A stretch of 14,667 nucleotides of DNA, from assembly GCA_012514415.1 (NCBI GenBank), contig JAAZAH010000158.1, positions 1-14,667 on the forward strand, in the 5' to 3' direction. The notes below the pieces were generated by a model. It was not told the origin of the DNA. It made no database searches and saw nothing but the letters and a program-made list of their open reading frames with translations. This DNA is from Sandaracinaceae bacterium. Its GTDB lineage: Bacteria > Myxococcota_A > Polyangia > Polyangiales > Houyiibacteriaceae. Shown one piece after another: positions 1-6,667 of this stretch; the first letter of the stretch is position 1, and every line of letters begins with the position of its first letter. A program made the position numbers and the translations under genes.

Positions 1-727
1 CGCCCTTTTTCTGAGTGACGGGGTGGACGAAGCGCCCCACCACGGCCTGAGCGAGGCCGCGCTTGACGACGATTTTCTCGGCCGGAGCGCAGGAGAGCAC
101 GAACCCTCCGAGGCGGATCACCTCCGGGATGTAATTCATATTCGTGCTTTGCTTTCGGTTCGCGCGGCAGCCCTGGAGGCATTGCCCGGTCCCCGCGCAA
201 TCACGAACGTAGCGGTCCATGCGATCGCCGCCCATGTTGGCGCGCGCGTCGCCAAGGAGCGCGAGACGGTTGGAGCCACCGAGCGCGGCATCGCTCGCTT
301 TGGAGACGAAGAGCTCGCGTTCGATGCGATCCTGCGCCGCCCAGACGGCCTCTTCCATCTTGGGGTCGTGACGGAGACCGTATCGGCTCTCCCACCTGCG
401 GAAGACGTCCCCGGGCGTACGCACGGCGATGGCCGAGTTCACCACTGTCGTACCGCCCACCAGCTTGGCCTGGATGACCGGCCAAAACGCGCGCCCCATC
501 GTGACGAGCGATCCCCAATCGTCCATTGTATCGCGTAGCCCGCCATAGGCGGAGTACGGATAATCCTTGGGATCGCGCCACGGTCCGGCCTCGATGATGG
601 CGACCTTCGCTCCACCGCGTGCGAGCTCGATCGCCGCAGCCGAGCCTCCTGCGCCCGAACCGACGACGGCGTAATCCACCTCGATCTCGTAGGGCGTTCG
701 GCCCTCCATAAAGCTTTGATGCGTCAC
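1..727 (-). CDS. GMC-family FAD-dependent oxidoreductase (long-chain alcohol oxidase-like), C-terminal part beyond window
   Basis: The 242 visible codons encode the N-terminal FAD-binding part of a glucose-methanol-choline family oxidoreductase, which oxidises an alcohol using bound FAD. The Rossmann dinucleotide motif GSGAGG is at residues 23-28 and is followed by the typical second strand ending in EAG (46-48). The family motif LVGGTTVVNSAIAVRTP is at 89-105. A Cys cluster (C177, C183, C187) followed by RKQST resembles the cysteine-rich segment of long-chain fatty alcohol oxidases. I chose the GTG at 727 because a good GGAGG lies 5 nt upstream and because it overlaps the stop of the upstream gene in a GTGA junction. 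An in-frame ATG at 709 is the alternative start. The C-terminal substrate domain and catalytic His/Asn lie outside the window. The fold assignment is firm; the fatty-alcohol substrate is inferred from the partner gene. Confidence 0.9.
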   Translation of the reverse strand, partial: MTHQSFMEGRTPYEIEVDYAVVGSGAGGSAAAIELARGGAKVAIIEAGPWRDPKDYPYSAYGGLRDTMDDWGSLVTMGRAFWPVIQAKLVGGTTVVNSAIAVRTPGDVFRRWESRYGLRHDPKMEEAVWAAQDRIERELFVSKASDAALGGSNRLALLGDARANMGGDRMDRYVRDCAGTGQCLQGCRANRKQSTNMNYIPEVIRLGGFVLSCAPAEKIVVKRGLAQAVVGRFVHPVTQKKG

Positions 728-1116
728 TGCGTCCTCCAGGTGCCGGGATCTTCGGGATAGGGCTCAAGGCCGAGCGCGCGACGAACTTCGGGGGCCTGGC
801 CCCAGGCCATGCCCGCCATCATCTTCAGGACGAAGATGAGCTGACGCACGTGATAGATGTTGGTGGAGCCGATGAGGTCGGCGTGGCGATCGCGATCTTC
901 GGCGCTGAGCTTCGAAGCGCGCGCGGGCTTGCCAATCGTAAGGATTGGACTCGTCTCATATGCGAGCGCGCCCGCGACGACGCCGGCCCACATCAGCGGG
1001 GGCGCCTCCTTTTTGAAGCGTTTGAGAAAGCCGTCGAGATCGGTCTGGTCGAGGCCGGGTAAATGCTCGGTCGAGGGGTAAAAATCGAGCATCGCGCTGC
1101 GGATGATAGAGTCCAT
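724..1116 (-). CDS. Small helical partner protein, resembling the N-terminal domain of long-chain alcohol oxidases
   Basis: This 130-residue protein has no signal peptide and no obvious cofactor motif. Its second half runs KLSAEDRDR, then HVRQLIFVLKMMAGMAW, then APEVRRALGLEPYP. That pattern looks like the helical domain preceding the FAD domain in bacterial and plant/yeast long-chain alcohol oxidases (LSxExR ... LRQLxxxLKxLxxxAYY ... PxxxxALGY). Here it would be encoded separately and translationally coupled to the GMC oxidoreductase through a 4-nt GTGA overlap, which suggests the two polypeptides work together. I chose the ATG at 1116, which has GGGAG 5 nt upstream; a GTG two codons earlier is also open but lies inside that ribosome-binding region. 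A 17-bp palindrome sits just upstream of the ribosome-binding site. The resemblance is from memory of the family, not a database search. A gluconate 2-dehydrogenase subunit-3-type small subunit is an alternative reading. Confidence 0.72.
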   Translation of the reverse strand: MDSIIRSAMLDFYPSTEHLPGLDQTDLDGFLKRFKKEAPPLMWAGVVAGALAYETSPILTIGKPARASKLSAEDRDRHADLIGSTNIYHVRQLIFVLKMMAGMAWGQAPEVRRALGLEPYPEDPGTWRTQ

Positions 1117-1127
1117 AATCACTCCCG

Positions 1128-1144
1128 AATTGGTCTGACCAATT
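1128..1144. promoter_or_regulatory. 17-bp perfect palindrome, FadR/GntR-type operator candidate
   Basis: The sequence AATTGGTCTGACCAATT has two perfect 8-bp arms around a single central base. The core TGGTC-N-GACCA is the shape of operators bound by the FadR subfamily of GntR regulators (FadR, PdhR, LldR). It lies 12-28 nt upstream of the start codon at 1116 and downstream of the predicted -10, where a bound repressor would block transcription of the alcohol oxidase unit. No GntR gene is visible in the window, so the cognate regulator would be encoded elsewhere. Confidence 0.6.
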
Positions 1145-1153
1145 TCTCAACAG

Positions 1154-1182
1154 AGAATACTCTCCCTTGCTCAATCCGCCAA
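1154..1182 (-). promoter_or_regulatory. Sigma70-like promoter of the alcohol oxidase unit
   Basis: On the minus strand TTGGCG (1182-1177) is separated by exactly 17 bp from TATTCT (1159-1154). Transcription would start near 1147, immediately ahead of the palindrome at 1128-1144. Each hexamer matches consensus only partly (about 4 of 6), so the support is the spacing plus the position relative to the operator and start codon. Confidence 0.4.
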
Positions 1183-1237
1183 GCGCTGTGACAAAAAAAT
1201 GAAATTTCTTTCGCGTTTCGTCGGATTCGTGCGCTTT

Positions 1238-2248
1238 TCAGGGCCTCGATTGACCGAGCGTGGCAAGCAGAAAGGCGTGCGCGTGGGGAAAATCGGCCGC
1301 ACGAAAGCCCGCGTTCTCCACTCCGCCAAGGAAGTCATGGGGCGCACCGGGGATTTCGACGAATTCGAAGTTCCGCGAAGTCGCGCGCATGGCCTCGGCG
1401 AGCCGCCGGCTCTCTTCGATGATGGCCTCGCCATCGGCGAGCCCGACCGAGATATAAAAATCAATGCCGAGGCACTCGTCGACGTGGTTGATCGGTGAAA
1501 GACGCACAGCCTGACCCGGCCCTCGAAGAAGGCTCGCCTCGAGCTCGGAAATCACCGCGGGATCGCCTTGACCCGGATATCGCTCGAGATCGGAAGGCGC
1601 GTAGTAGGGCATCGCAAATCGTACGCCGGCCGACACGCTGGGATCGGCGTCGCAAGGATTTGGGAGCTCATCCCAGCCGGCGAGAAGAGCGGCCGAAGAC
1701 GCAAGGAAGCCGCCCGCCGATCCCCCCATCACGCCCATGCAATCGGGGGCCACACCGTACTCTTCTGCGCGCTCACGAAGATAGCGGATGGCGCATTGGA
1801 CCTCTCCGATTTGATCCTCGACGCGCGGCCCTTCGCCCTCAGAGCGCGCCAAGCGATATTCAAGGTTTAGGACGACGAAGCCGCGCGAAGCGTAGTGCTC
1901 GGAGACATCACGCATCAGCTCGCGAGAGCCAGCGAGGAAGGCCCCCCCATGGACCATGACGATGGCCGGCGCGTCATCCTCTCGATCCGGGAGGTAAAGA
2001 TCCGCAACGATCCGCCCGTCTTTTTGAGGAGTGAGGTCGAGCGCTTCGACGAACTGATAGTCGCGGGGGGCGTCAAAATACGGCTCCGGACAGGAGCGGA
2101 GCTCGGAAAGGCTCCGGTTCGGACAGGTGGGCGCCTCTTCACTCGCGCATGCGCCGAGCCCGAGCGCCAGCAGAAGCGTGAGGGCCATCCAGATGGAGGA
2201 GAACAACATGGAGGAGACGGATGCGGAGAGAGAGCGTTTCGGGGTCAT
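1238..2248 (-). CDS. Lipoprotein alpha/beta-hydrolase (carboxylesterase/acyl hydrolase)
   Basis: This 336-residue protein starts with a lipoprotein signal peptide: basic MTPKR, a hydrophobic stretch at about 18-31 and the lipobox LGAC with the acylated Cys at 34. The mature protein should therefore be membrane-anchored on the periplasmic side. The hydrolase domain carries the HGG oxyanion-hole motif at 100-102, the nucleophile elbow GGSAGG with Ser177, a likely catalytic Asp272 in LADGEA and His304 in PHDF. This is the layout of the alpha/beta-hydrolase-3 and BD-FAE-like esterase families. The substrate cannot be told from sequence. I chose the ATG at 2248 because it gives a compact signal peptide and has GGAAG 8 nt upstream; the frame stays open to a GTG at 2335, which would add a polar 29-residue extension. 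It is transcribed toward the alcohol oxidase unit, but the promoter and operator between them argue for separate control. Confidence 0.88.
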   Translation of the reverse strand: MTPKRSLSASVSSMLFSSIWMALTLLLALGLGACASEEAPTCPNRSLSELRSCPEPYFDAPRDYQFVEALDLTPQKDGRIVADLYLPDREDDAPAIVMVHGGAFLAGSRELMRDVSEHYASRGFVVLNLEYRLARSEGEGPRVEDQIGEVQCAIRYLRERAEEYGVAPDCMGVMGGSAGGFLASSAALLAGWDELPNPCDADPSVSAGVRFAMPYYAPSDLERYPGQGDPAVISELEASLLRGPGQAVRLSPINHVDECLGIDFYISVGLADGEAIIEESRRLAEAMRATSRNFEFVEIPGAPHDFLGGVENAGFRAADFPHAHAFLLATLGQSRP

Positions 2249-2380
2249 GCCGAGATCTTCCACGGGCGGTCGGCGCGCCTCCATCGAATTCGTCTCGGAT
2301 CGGAAAGATTTCGGCGACGCCTCGCTCAAAGACACCGAGAGGCCCTTGCGGCGCTCTCGAATTTGCTTAGAAAACTGCTA

Positions 2381-2403
2381 CGCATAGGGTAGATTTCTAT
2401 GCG
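2381..2403. repeat. Perfect 7-bp inverted repeat with 9-nt spacer (possible operator)
   Basis: CGCATAG at 2381-2387 is mirrored by CTATGCG at 2397-2403 across the spacer GGTAGATTT. It lies in a slightly AT-richer patch between two divergent genes, where regulator sites are common. It has no U-tract, so it is not a terminator. Its role is unknown. Confidence 0.45.
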
Positions 2404-2483
2404 AGGACAAGCTCGTCTCCTCAAAACGCGTCGGTGCTCCTGCCTTGGCCGGTCTCCCGCTCCCCTCAAAGATCACTCACTTC

Positions 2484-2513
2484 TTGATCGCAATGCCAAA
2501 GGCTGGCTATCAT
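2484..2513 (+). promoter_or_regulatory. Sigma70-like promoter of the zinc-ribbon/GYF gene
   Basis: TTGATC (2484-2489) and TATCAT (2508-2513) are separated by 18 bp. The -10 matches consensus at 5 of 6 positions and the -35 at 4 of 6. Transcription would start near 2520, leaving a leader of about 65 nt before the ATG at 2585. Confidence 0.45.
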
Positions 2514-2584
2514 CGCTCGCCCACTTCGAAATTCCCGTCTCTAGGTAAAAACCCCCGAGAGACCCGACGGAGGACCCGCCGAAG

Positions 2585-4366
2585 ATGAAAATCGTCTGTG
2601 AAAGTTGCGGAGCCAAATACTCGATCGCCGATGAGAAGGTCATTGGCAAAGTATTCAAGATCCGATGTAAGAAATGCTCCGATACGATCGTCGTTCGGGG
2701 CGATCAGATGGATGGCGACGACGATGAGGCGACGCGCGTGTTTGATTTCGGCGACGGCGCCGTATGGCACGTCGTCGTCGACGGTCAGCAGCAGGGACCG
2801 TTCGCGCCGATCCAGATCACGGGTCTCCTGAATACCGGCAAGATCGACCAAGACGCCTATGTGTGGAAAGAAGGCTTCGAAGGTTGGCTTCCGCTCCGCG
2901 ATGTCCCCGAGCTTGCAAGCCAAGTGAGCGATGCGAGCGCGCCGGATGCGAGCGCAGAGGAAGAGGCGGCCATCGAGAGCGATGACGGCGGGAGCGCCGA
3001 GGAGGCGGCCGAAGATCCCTTCGCAGCGGCAGCAAGCGCTCCGGTGGAAAGCGCCGCGGAGGCGAGCTCCGAGGGCGAGAAGGACGATCTCTTTGGGAGC
3101 GAGTCCACCGCCGATCCGTTCGCGAGCTCGAGCGATGTGGTCACTTCGGCATCCTCGACCGCGCAGCAGCAGAGCGCGCCAACCGCGATGACGGGTGCAC
3201 GCAATGAGAACTCCGTCCTCTTTTCGCTCTCGAACCTCCAAGGGCTCGGCGCGAGCTCGAGTAGCTCGTCGACTTCGGGCGGCTTCGGCTCGGCTTCTCA
3301 ACCCGCGGCATCTCAGCCGGCGGGAGCTGCGGCTGGTGACGCCTCGGGTCTGATCGACATCCGAAATCTTGCCGCCGCGGCGGCTGCGACGAGCTCGACG
3401 CCCAAGGCGAGCACGGAGAGCGCGGTCGATGATCTTCTCTCCGTCGGGACGGGTGTCTCGGGACTTGGGGCCGCCCCGCTCGGAAGCACACTTCTCGGTG
3501 GCACGCGAGCGCTCGGAGGCGTCGCGCCGGCCGCCGAAGAAGCCGCACCGGCAGCAGCCGCCGCTGCGCCCCCGCCGCCCGCTACGTCCAAGATGCCGAT
3601 GGTGCTCGCAGCGCTCGCGATCCTCGGTCTCGGCGCGGCGCTCGTCGTTGTGCTTCTTCGGGATCCGGCGCCCCAGACGCCCATCGTCGTCGCTCCGACC
3701 GGAACGGCGCAGCCGAGTGAGAGTGCCCCCGTCGGCGCAGCGCCCGGCGGTGAAGACACCGCGGTCGCCGCTGCCGAGGATGGGAAGAAGGAAGACGATG
3801 GCGCGGCCGCTCCCGAAGCGAAGGATGAGACTCCGGCCGAGTCCGCTTCGACGAAGACGGCGAGCACCTCGAGCAGCGCGATGAGCTCCTCGACGAAGTC
3901 GACCTCGACGATGACGGCGAGCCGGCCCTCGACGAGCTCGAGCTCCTCGATGACCACGAGCTCGACCTCCACGATGAGCTCGAGCTCCTCGATGACCTCC
4001 TCGAAGTCTGGGAGCAGCGATATCAGCTCACTCCTCGATAAGGCCGTGTCGGGTTCGAGCTCTTCGATGACGAGCAGCGGCAGCTCGGCCGCCGCATCGA
4101 ACCTCCCCGATACGCCCTCGCGCACCGCGGTCTCGAGCGCCCTCGGGGCCGTCGCTCCGCAGGCTCGCGCTTGTGGAAATGGCACGGCGGGCACGGCACG
4201 CGCCACGGTCACTTTCCGCGGCTCCACAGGCGCCGTGACAAGCGTGAGCGTGAGCGGGGTTGACGATACGATCGGACGCTGCGTCGAGCGTGCGGCGAAG
4301 AACGCCAAGGTTCCGCCCTTCAAGCAGTCGACCTTCAACGTCACCTATCCCTTCCGCGTCCAGTGA
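2585..4366 (+). CDS. MJ0042 zinc-ribbon / GYF_2 / transmembrane / AgmX-PglI C-terminal protein, GltJ-like architecture
   Basis: This 593-residue protein has clear modules. An MJ0042-type zinc ribbon at 1-35 has ligands C5, C8, C28 and C31. A GYF_2-type domain at about 60-110 contains GQQQGPF, GKIDQDAYVWKEG and W101. A long acidic/Ala/Ser-rich linker follows, then a single membrane helix at about 339-358. A second, extremely Ser/Thr/Met-rich linker spans about 418-508. The C-terminal domain at about 512-593 has the spaced Cys pair (C530, C566) of the AgmX/PglI TonB-like domain. This is the order seen in myxobacterial GltJ (AgmX), whose cytoplasmic zinc ribbon and GYF domain face MglA and whose periplasmic end contacts the gliding/focal-adhesion machinery. 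GltJ is larger and, as I recall, has several TonB-like domains; this one has a single one, so an exact GltJ role is not claimed. GGAGG lies 11 nt before the ATG, a long spacing. The gene stands alone and ends at a terminator. Confidence 0.9.
   Translation: MKIVCESCGAKYSIADEKVIGKVFKIRCKKCSDTIVVRGDQMDGDDDEATRVFDFGDGAVWHVVVDGQQQGPFAPIQITGLLNTGKIDQDAYVWKEGFEGWLPLRDVPELASQVSDASAPDASAEEEAAIESDDGGSAEEAAEDPFAAAASAPVESAAEASSEGEKDDLFGSESTADPFASSSDVVTSASSTAQQQSAPTAMTGARNENSVLFSLSNLQGLGASSSSSSTSGGFGSASQPAASQPAGAAAGDASGLIDIRNLAAAAAATSSTPKASTESAVDDLLSVGTGVSGLGAAPLGSTLLGGTRALGGVAPAAEEAAPAAAAAAPPPPATSKMPMVLAALAILGLGAALVVVLLRDPAPQTPIVVAPTGTAQPSESAPVGAAPGGEDTAVAAAEDGKKEDDGAAAPEAKDETPAESASTKTASTSSSAMSSSTKSTSTMTASRPSTSSSSSMTTSSTSTMSSSSSMTSSKSGSSDISSLLDKAVSGSSSSMTSSGSSAAASNLPDTPSRTAVSSALGAVAPQARACGNGTAGTARATVTFRGSTGAVTSVSVSGVDDTIGRCVERAAKNAKVPPFKQSTFNVTYPFRVQ
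3934..3997 (+). repeat. 22-bp direct repeat inside the Ser-rich linker
   Basis: Positions 3934-3955 and 3976-3997 are identical over 22 bp, with a 42-bp period. Both encode a SSSSMT-type segment. They are part of a wider GAGCTC/TCGATGA-like low-complexity tract from about 3850 to 4080, so the linker probably varies in length by slippage or recombination. Confidence 0.85.
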
Positions 4367-4394
4367 TGCGCTAAGCGCCGAACGCGCAAATAAG

Positions 4395-4442
4395 AACGCC
4401 CGAGTGGCTGGCACCTCGCTAGCTCCTCGGGCGTTTTCTTTC
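4395..4442 (+). terminator. Rho-independent terminator after the zinc-ribbon/GYF gene
   Basis: AACGCCCGAG (4395-4404) pairs perfectly over 10 bp with CTCGGGCGTT (4426-4435). The 21-nt loop can form a few extra pairs (GGCT with AGCT). The hairpin is followed by TTTTCTTT. It lies 28 nt past the stop codon. The opposite strand carries a weaker TTCTTATTT tract, so the same hairpin may also stop transcripts coming from pepA. Confidence 0.88.
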
Positions 4443-4593
4443 GGCGTCTGCCTTCTTTACCGTTGAATGCGGCTTTGCGCGGCGCGCTCGCTCCCAGGGT
4501 GGGTGCACGCGTTCTGCTCGCACGCCGCGGAGCCCGTGTCGCTGGCGCCGGCGGGCTCTCATTCAGCTCCCGCTCGACGCCCTCGATCAACGC

Positions 4594-4607
4594 TCCGTCG
4601 CGACGGA
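4594..4607. repeat. 14-bp perfect palindrome just past the pepA stop codon
   Basis: TCCGTCGCGACGGA equals its own reverse complement and lies 10 nt downstream of the pepA stop. As RNA it could form a 5-bp stem with a CGCG loop, but no U-tract follows. A second GC-rich inverted repeat (GAGCCCG at 4530-4536 with CGGGCTC at 4552-4558) lies further along. These may be 3' end-processing or stability elements; the role is not established. Confidence 0.4.
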
Positions 4608-4617
4608 TTCGATGGAC

Positions 4618-6285
4618 TCAGCTCGGCGTCGTGCTTGACTCGGTCGCAGCCTTTTTCGCGGCAGCTTTTTTCGCAGGCGCTCTTCGGGCCGCGGCCTTTT
4701 TCGCGGGCGCTTTTCGCGGCGCGCTCTTTTTCGCCGAGCGGCGGCCCGTCTTCGCTTTTTCCTTTGCGCGCTCTTGAGCTCTCGCGCTCTCTTCAAGGAG
4801 CGCGCTTAGGCCGCCATCCTTATCTTCGCCGAGTTCGGTGAGATATCGGATCGCCGTTGCGACGCCAAAGCCCGTGCCGCCTCGCGGATGCCGACCGTGG
4901 GGCGAGGAGAGGAAGGCCGGACCGGCGATGTCGAGATGAAGCCAGGGCGTTTCGCCGATGAACTCACGGAGAAAGAGAGCGGCAGTGATCGTGCCGCCAT
5001 AGCGCGTCCCGGTATGTTTGATGTCCGCAACCTCGCTCTTGAGCTGGGGGCGAAGCGCGTCATCGAGCGGAAGCCGCCAAAATGGCTCGCCGTCTTGTGC
5101 ACCAAGATAACGCTCCGCAATCACGTCCGAGTTCGCAAAGAGACCGGCCCGGTAGTTTCCGAGGGCGATCATGCAGGCTCCCGTAAGCGTCGCATGGTCG
5201 ACGATGAGATCGGGTTTGACGTTCTCATTCGTCCACGCGAGCACGTCCGCGAGGACGAGGCGCCCCTCGGCATCGGTGTTGATGATTTCGACCGTCTTCC
5301 CAAGATAGGAGCGGTAGATATCGCCGGGACGGTAGGCGTTCGGACCGATCATATTCTCGGTCGCGCCGATAACCCCATGGACCTCGATCGGAAGCGCGAG
5401 CCTCGCGGCGGCTTGAACGATCGCGAGCGTCGCAGCGGCACCGGCCATATCGCATTTCATATCGATCATGGCGTCGGCCGGCTTCAAGCAGAGTCCGCCT
5501 GAGTCGAAGGTGAGCCCTTTGCCGACGAAGGCGATTCGGGCTCGCGCCTTTTTGCCCGGTTTGTACGCTAGGTGGACCATCCGCGGCTCGATCGCGCTCG
5601 CCTTATTGACGGCGAGAAAGAGATCCATTTTGAGACGCTCGAGCTGCTTCTTATCGAAGACGCGGAGGCTCACTCCGCGCTCCTTGGCGACGTCCTTTGC
5701 GTGCTCGGCGAGACGGATCGGCGTGAGCTCGTTCGGAGGCGCGTTCACGAGGTCGCGCGCAAAGTTGATCGACTCGGCAACGATAACTCCTTCGTTAAGG
5801 GCACGCTTTTGAGCGGCGCCGGTCGAGGCGACGAGGAGGGTAAGCGTGATGGGCCTCTTCTCATCGTCTTCGGTCTTATGTGCCGTATAGCGATAGGCCG
5901 TGCCGAGCGCCCCCCGCGCCGCACCGCGAATGGCATCCGTCGACGCATCGCCGAGAACGAGGCCGATATTGCGCTGCTCTTTCGCGCTCTTCAGCGCGGC
6001 GGCGGCGAGGTGGAAACCGAGATCACCCTCATCGCCTTCGCCCTTGGTGCCGGCGATGACGATGGTGCGTGCGCTCCAGCCTTCGGGTGCGCGGAGCTTG
6101 ACGACCTGATCGCGCTTGCCCTTGAAACCCTCATCCGCGAGGAGCCGAGTGAGCTCGCCGCTTGGAAGCGAGGCAGCGAGCTCGGCGAGCGGTGAGCCCT
6201 CGGCGAGATCCCCGCCGTCATGAGGGAGAACGAGGAGATCGGCCGCAAGGGTCCGATGATTTCGAGTCGATAATGAGATCTTCAT
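4618..6285 (-). CDS. pepA: Leucyl aminopeptidase (M17 family) with C-terminal histone-H1-like tail
   Basis: PepA is a hexameric di-metal cytosolic aminopeptidase that removes N-terminal residues from peptides. In E. coli it also binds DNA in Xer recombination and carAB control. This 555-residue protein has the M17 signature NTDAEGRL at 336-343. The catalytic and metal residues align with E. coli PepA at a constant offset of 14: K256, D261, K268, D279, D338, E340 and R342. The catalytic domain ends near residue 487. An unusual extension follows at about 500-555, dominated by Lys, Arg, Ala and Pro with repeated APAKKAA / AAARRAPAKK units, like eukaryotic H1 or bacterial AlgP/Hc1 tails. The extension is in frame and ends at a normal TGA, so it is not an obvious frameshift. 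The ATG at 6285 has no strong ribosome-binding site. The gene converges on the zinc-ribbon/GYF gene and diverges from the helix-hairpin-helix gene. Confidence 0.96.
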   Translation of the reverse strand: MKISLSTRNHRTLAADLLVLPHDGGDLAEGSPLAELAASLPSGELTRLLADEGFKGKRDQVVKLRAPEGWSARTIVIAGTKGEGDEGDLGFHLAAAALKSAKEQRNIGLVLGDASTDAIRGAARGALGTAYRYTAHKTEDDEKRPITLTLLVASTGAAQKRALNEGVIVAESINFARDLVNAPPNELTPIRLAEHAKDVAKERGVSLRVFDKKQLERLKMDLFLAVNKASAIEPRMVHLAYKPGKKARARIAFVGKGLTFDSGGLCLKPADAMIDMKCDMAGAAATLAIVQAAARLALPIEVHGVIGATENMIGPNAYRPGDIYRSYLGKTVEIINTDAEGRLVLADVLAWTNENVKPDLIVDHATLTGACMIALGNYRAGLFANSDVIAERYLGAQDGEPFWRLPLDDALRPQLKSEVADIKHTGTRYGGTITAALFLREFIGETPWLHLDIAGPAFLSSPHGRHPRGGTGFGVATAIRYLTELGEDKDGGLSALLEESARAQERAKEKAKTGRRSAKKSAPRKAPAKKAAARRAPAKKAAAKKAATESSTTPS

Positions 6286-6667
6286 AGCTATCGTTCAGGC
6301 TGCCACGCGGGATCCCAAAGCTCAATGGTCAGCGAAAAGAATGCCGCACCCAAGGGTGAAAAATGCGCGCGGTCGGACCTAGATTGAGTCTTGTTCACGC
6401 GACTCGGTTGGGCCGCATGAGTGCGAGATGAGTGGGAGCCTCGCGGATTGTGCCAACCCTGGTCCGCGCCGCAGGCAGCAACCGGCCCGCGCCGCAGGCA
6501 GCAACCTCGCTCCGCCATCCTCGGTCCGCCATCGCCATCCTCGACACCCTCGATGGCGTTCCGTCGCCGCTCGCCGCTTTTCCGCCACCTCGAGAGCGAA
6601 ATCTCGAAGCTCTCGGCAGTGAAAACCTGGACCGTTCTTTGCGCCTTTTGAGCCGCGGAGGTGAACC
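6286..6667. other. 382-bp divergent non-coding region with tandem repeats
   Basis: This region separates pepA (leftward) from the helix-hairpin-helix gene (rightward). The open frames in it have no product I recognise and overlap one another. It carries a 23-bp-period direct repeat at 6464-6506, a shorter 20-bp-period repeat of CGCCATCCTCG at 6513-6543 and a small palindrome CACCCAAGGGTG at 6349-6360. Promoters for both flanking genes are expected here, but I could not find a pair of hexamers good enough to call. Confidence 0.55.
6464..6506. repeat. Two-copy 20-bp direct repeat, 23-bp period
   Basis: CCGCGCCGCAGGCAGCAACC occurs at 6464-6483 and again, identical, at 6487-6506. The shorter unit CGCCATCCTCG then repeats at 6513-6523 and 6533-6543. 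The stretch is non-coding as far as I can tell. It could be a local slippage product or a copy of a dispersed genomic repeat. Confidence 0.85.

Larger units (their letters stand above)
2249..2584. other. Divergent intergenic region between esterase and zinc-ribbon/GYF gene (336 bp)
   Basis: No convincing gene is present. A 49-codon frame at 2399-2548 on the plus strand has no ribosome-binding site and no recognisable product. The region holds a 7-bp perfect inverted repeat at 2381-2403, a likely promoter for the rightward gene at 2484-2513, and a smaller 5-bp inverted repeat (GATCA / TGATC) at 2471-2489 that overlaps the -35 hexamer. I could not identify a convincing promoter for the leftward esterase gene. 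Confidence 0.6.

Noticed and set aside
201..767. 188-codon minus-strand frame overlapping the GMC gene
   Set aside because: It is Arg/Gly-rich and out of frame with the recognisable FAD-binding sequence, which reads without interruption from 727 to the window edge.
1184..1210. Poly-T run downstream of the esterase gene as a terminator (minus strand)
   Set aside because: Seven T residues are present, but the only preceding stem is GAAA/TTTC (4 bp, AT-only), which is too weak to call.
2399..2548. 49-codon plus-strand frame upstream of the zinc-ribbon/GYF gene
   Set aside because: It has no ribosome-binding site or recognisable product, and it contains the probable promoter at 2484-2513.
3313..4344. 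343-codon open frame antisense to the zinc-ribbon/GYF gene
   Set aside because: It is the mirror of the Ser-rich and Ala-rich linkers (runs of Glu/Leu/Val) and has no domain or ribosome-binding site. The sense strand has four clear modules.
4630..4780. Lys/Ala tail of PepA as a frameshift artefact
   Set aside because: The frame is continuous from the M17 domain, the tail has regular repeat units and it ends in a normal stop. It was therefore kept as a real extension.
6349..6360. CACCCAAGGGTG palindrome as an operator for pepA
   Set aside because: Only 12 bp with no recognised family match and no supporting promoter; too common by chance to list as a regulatory site.
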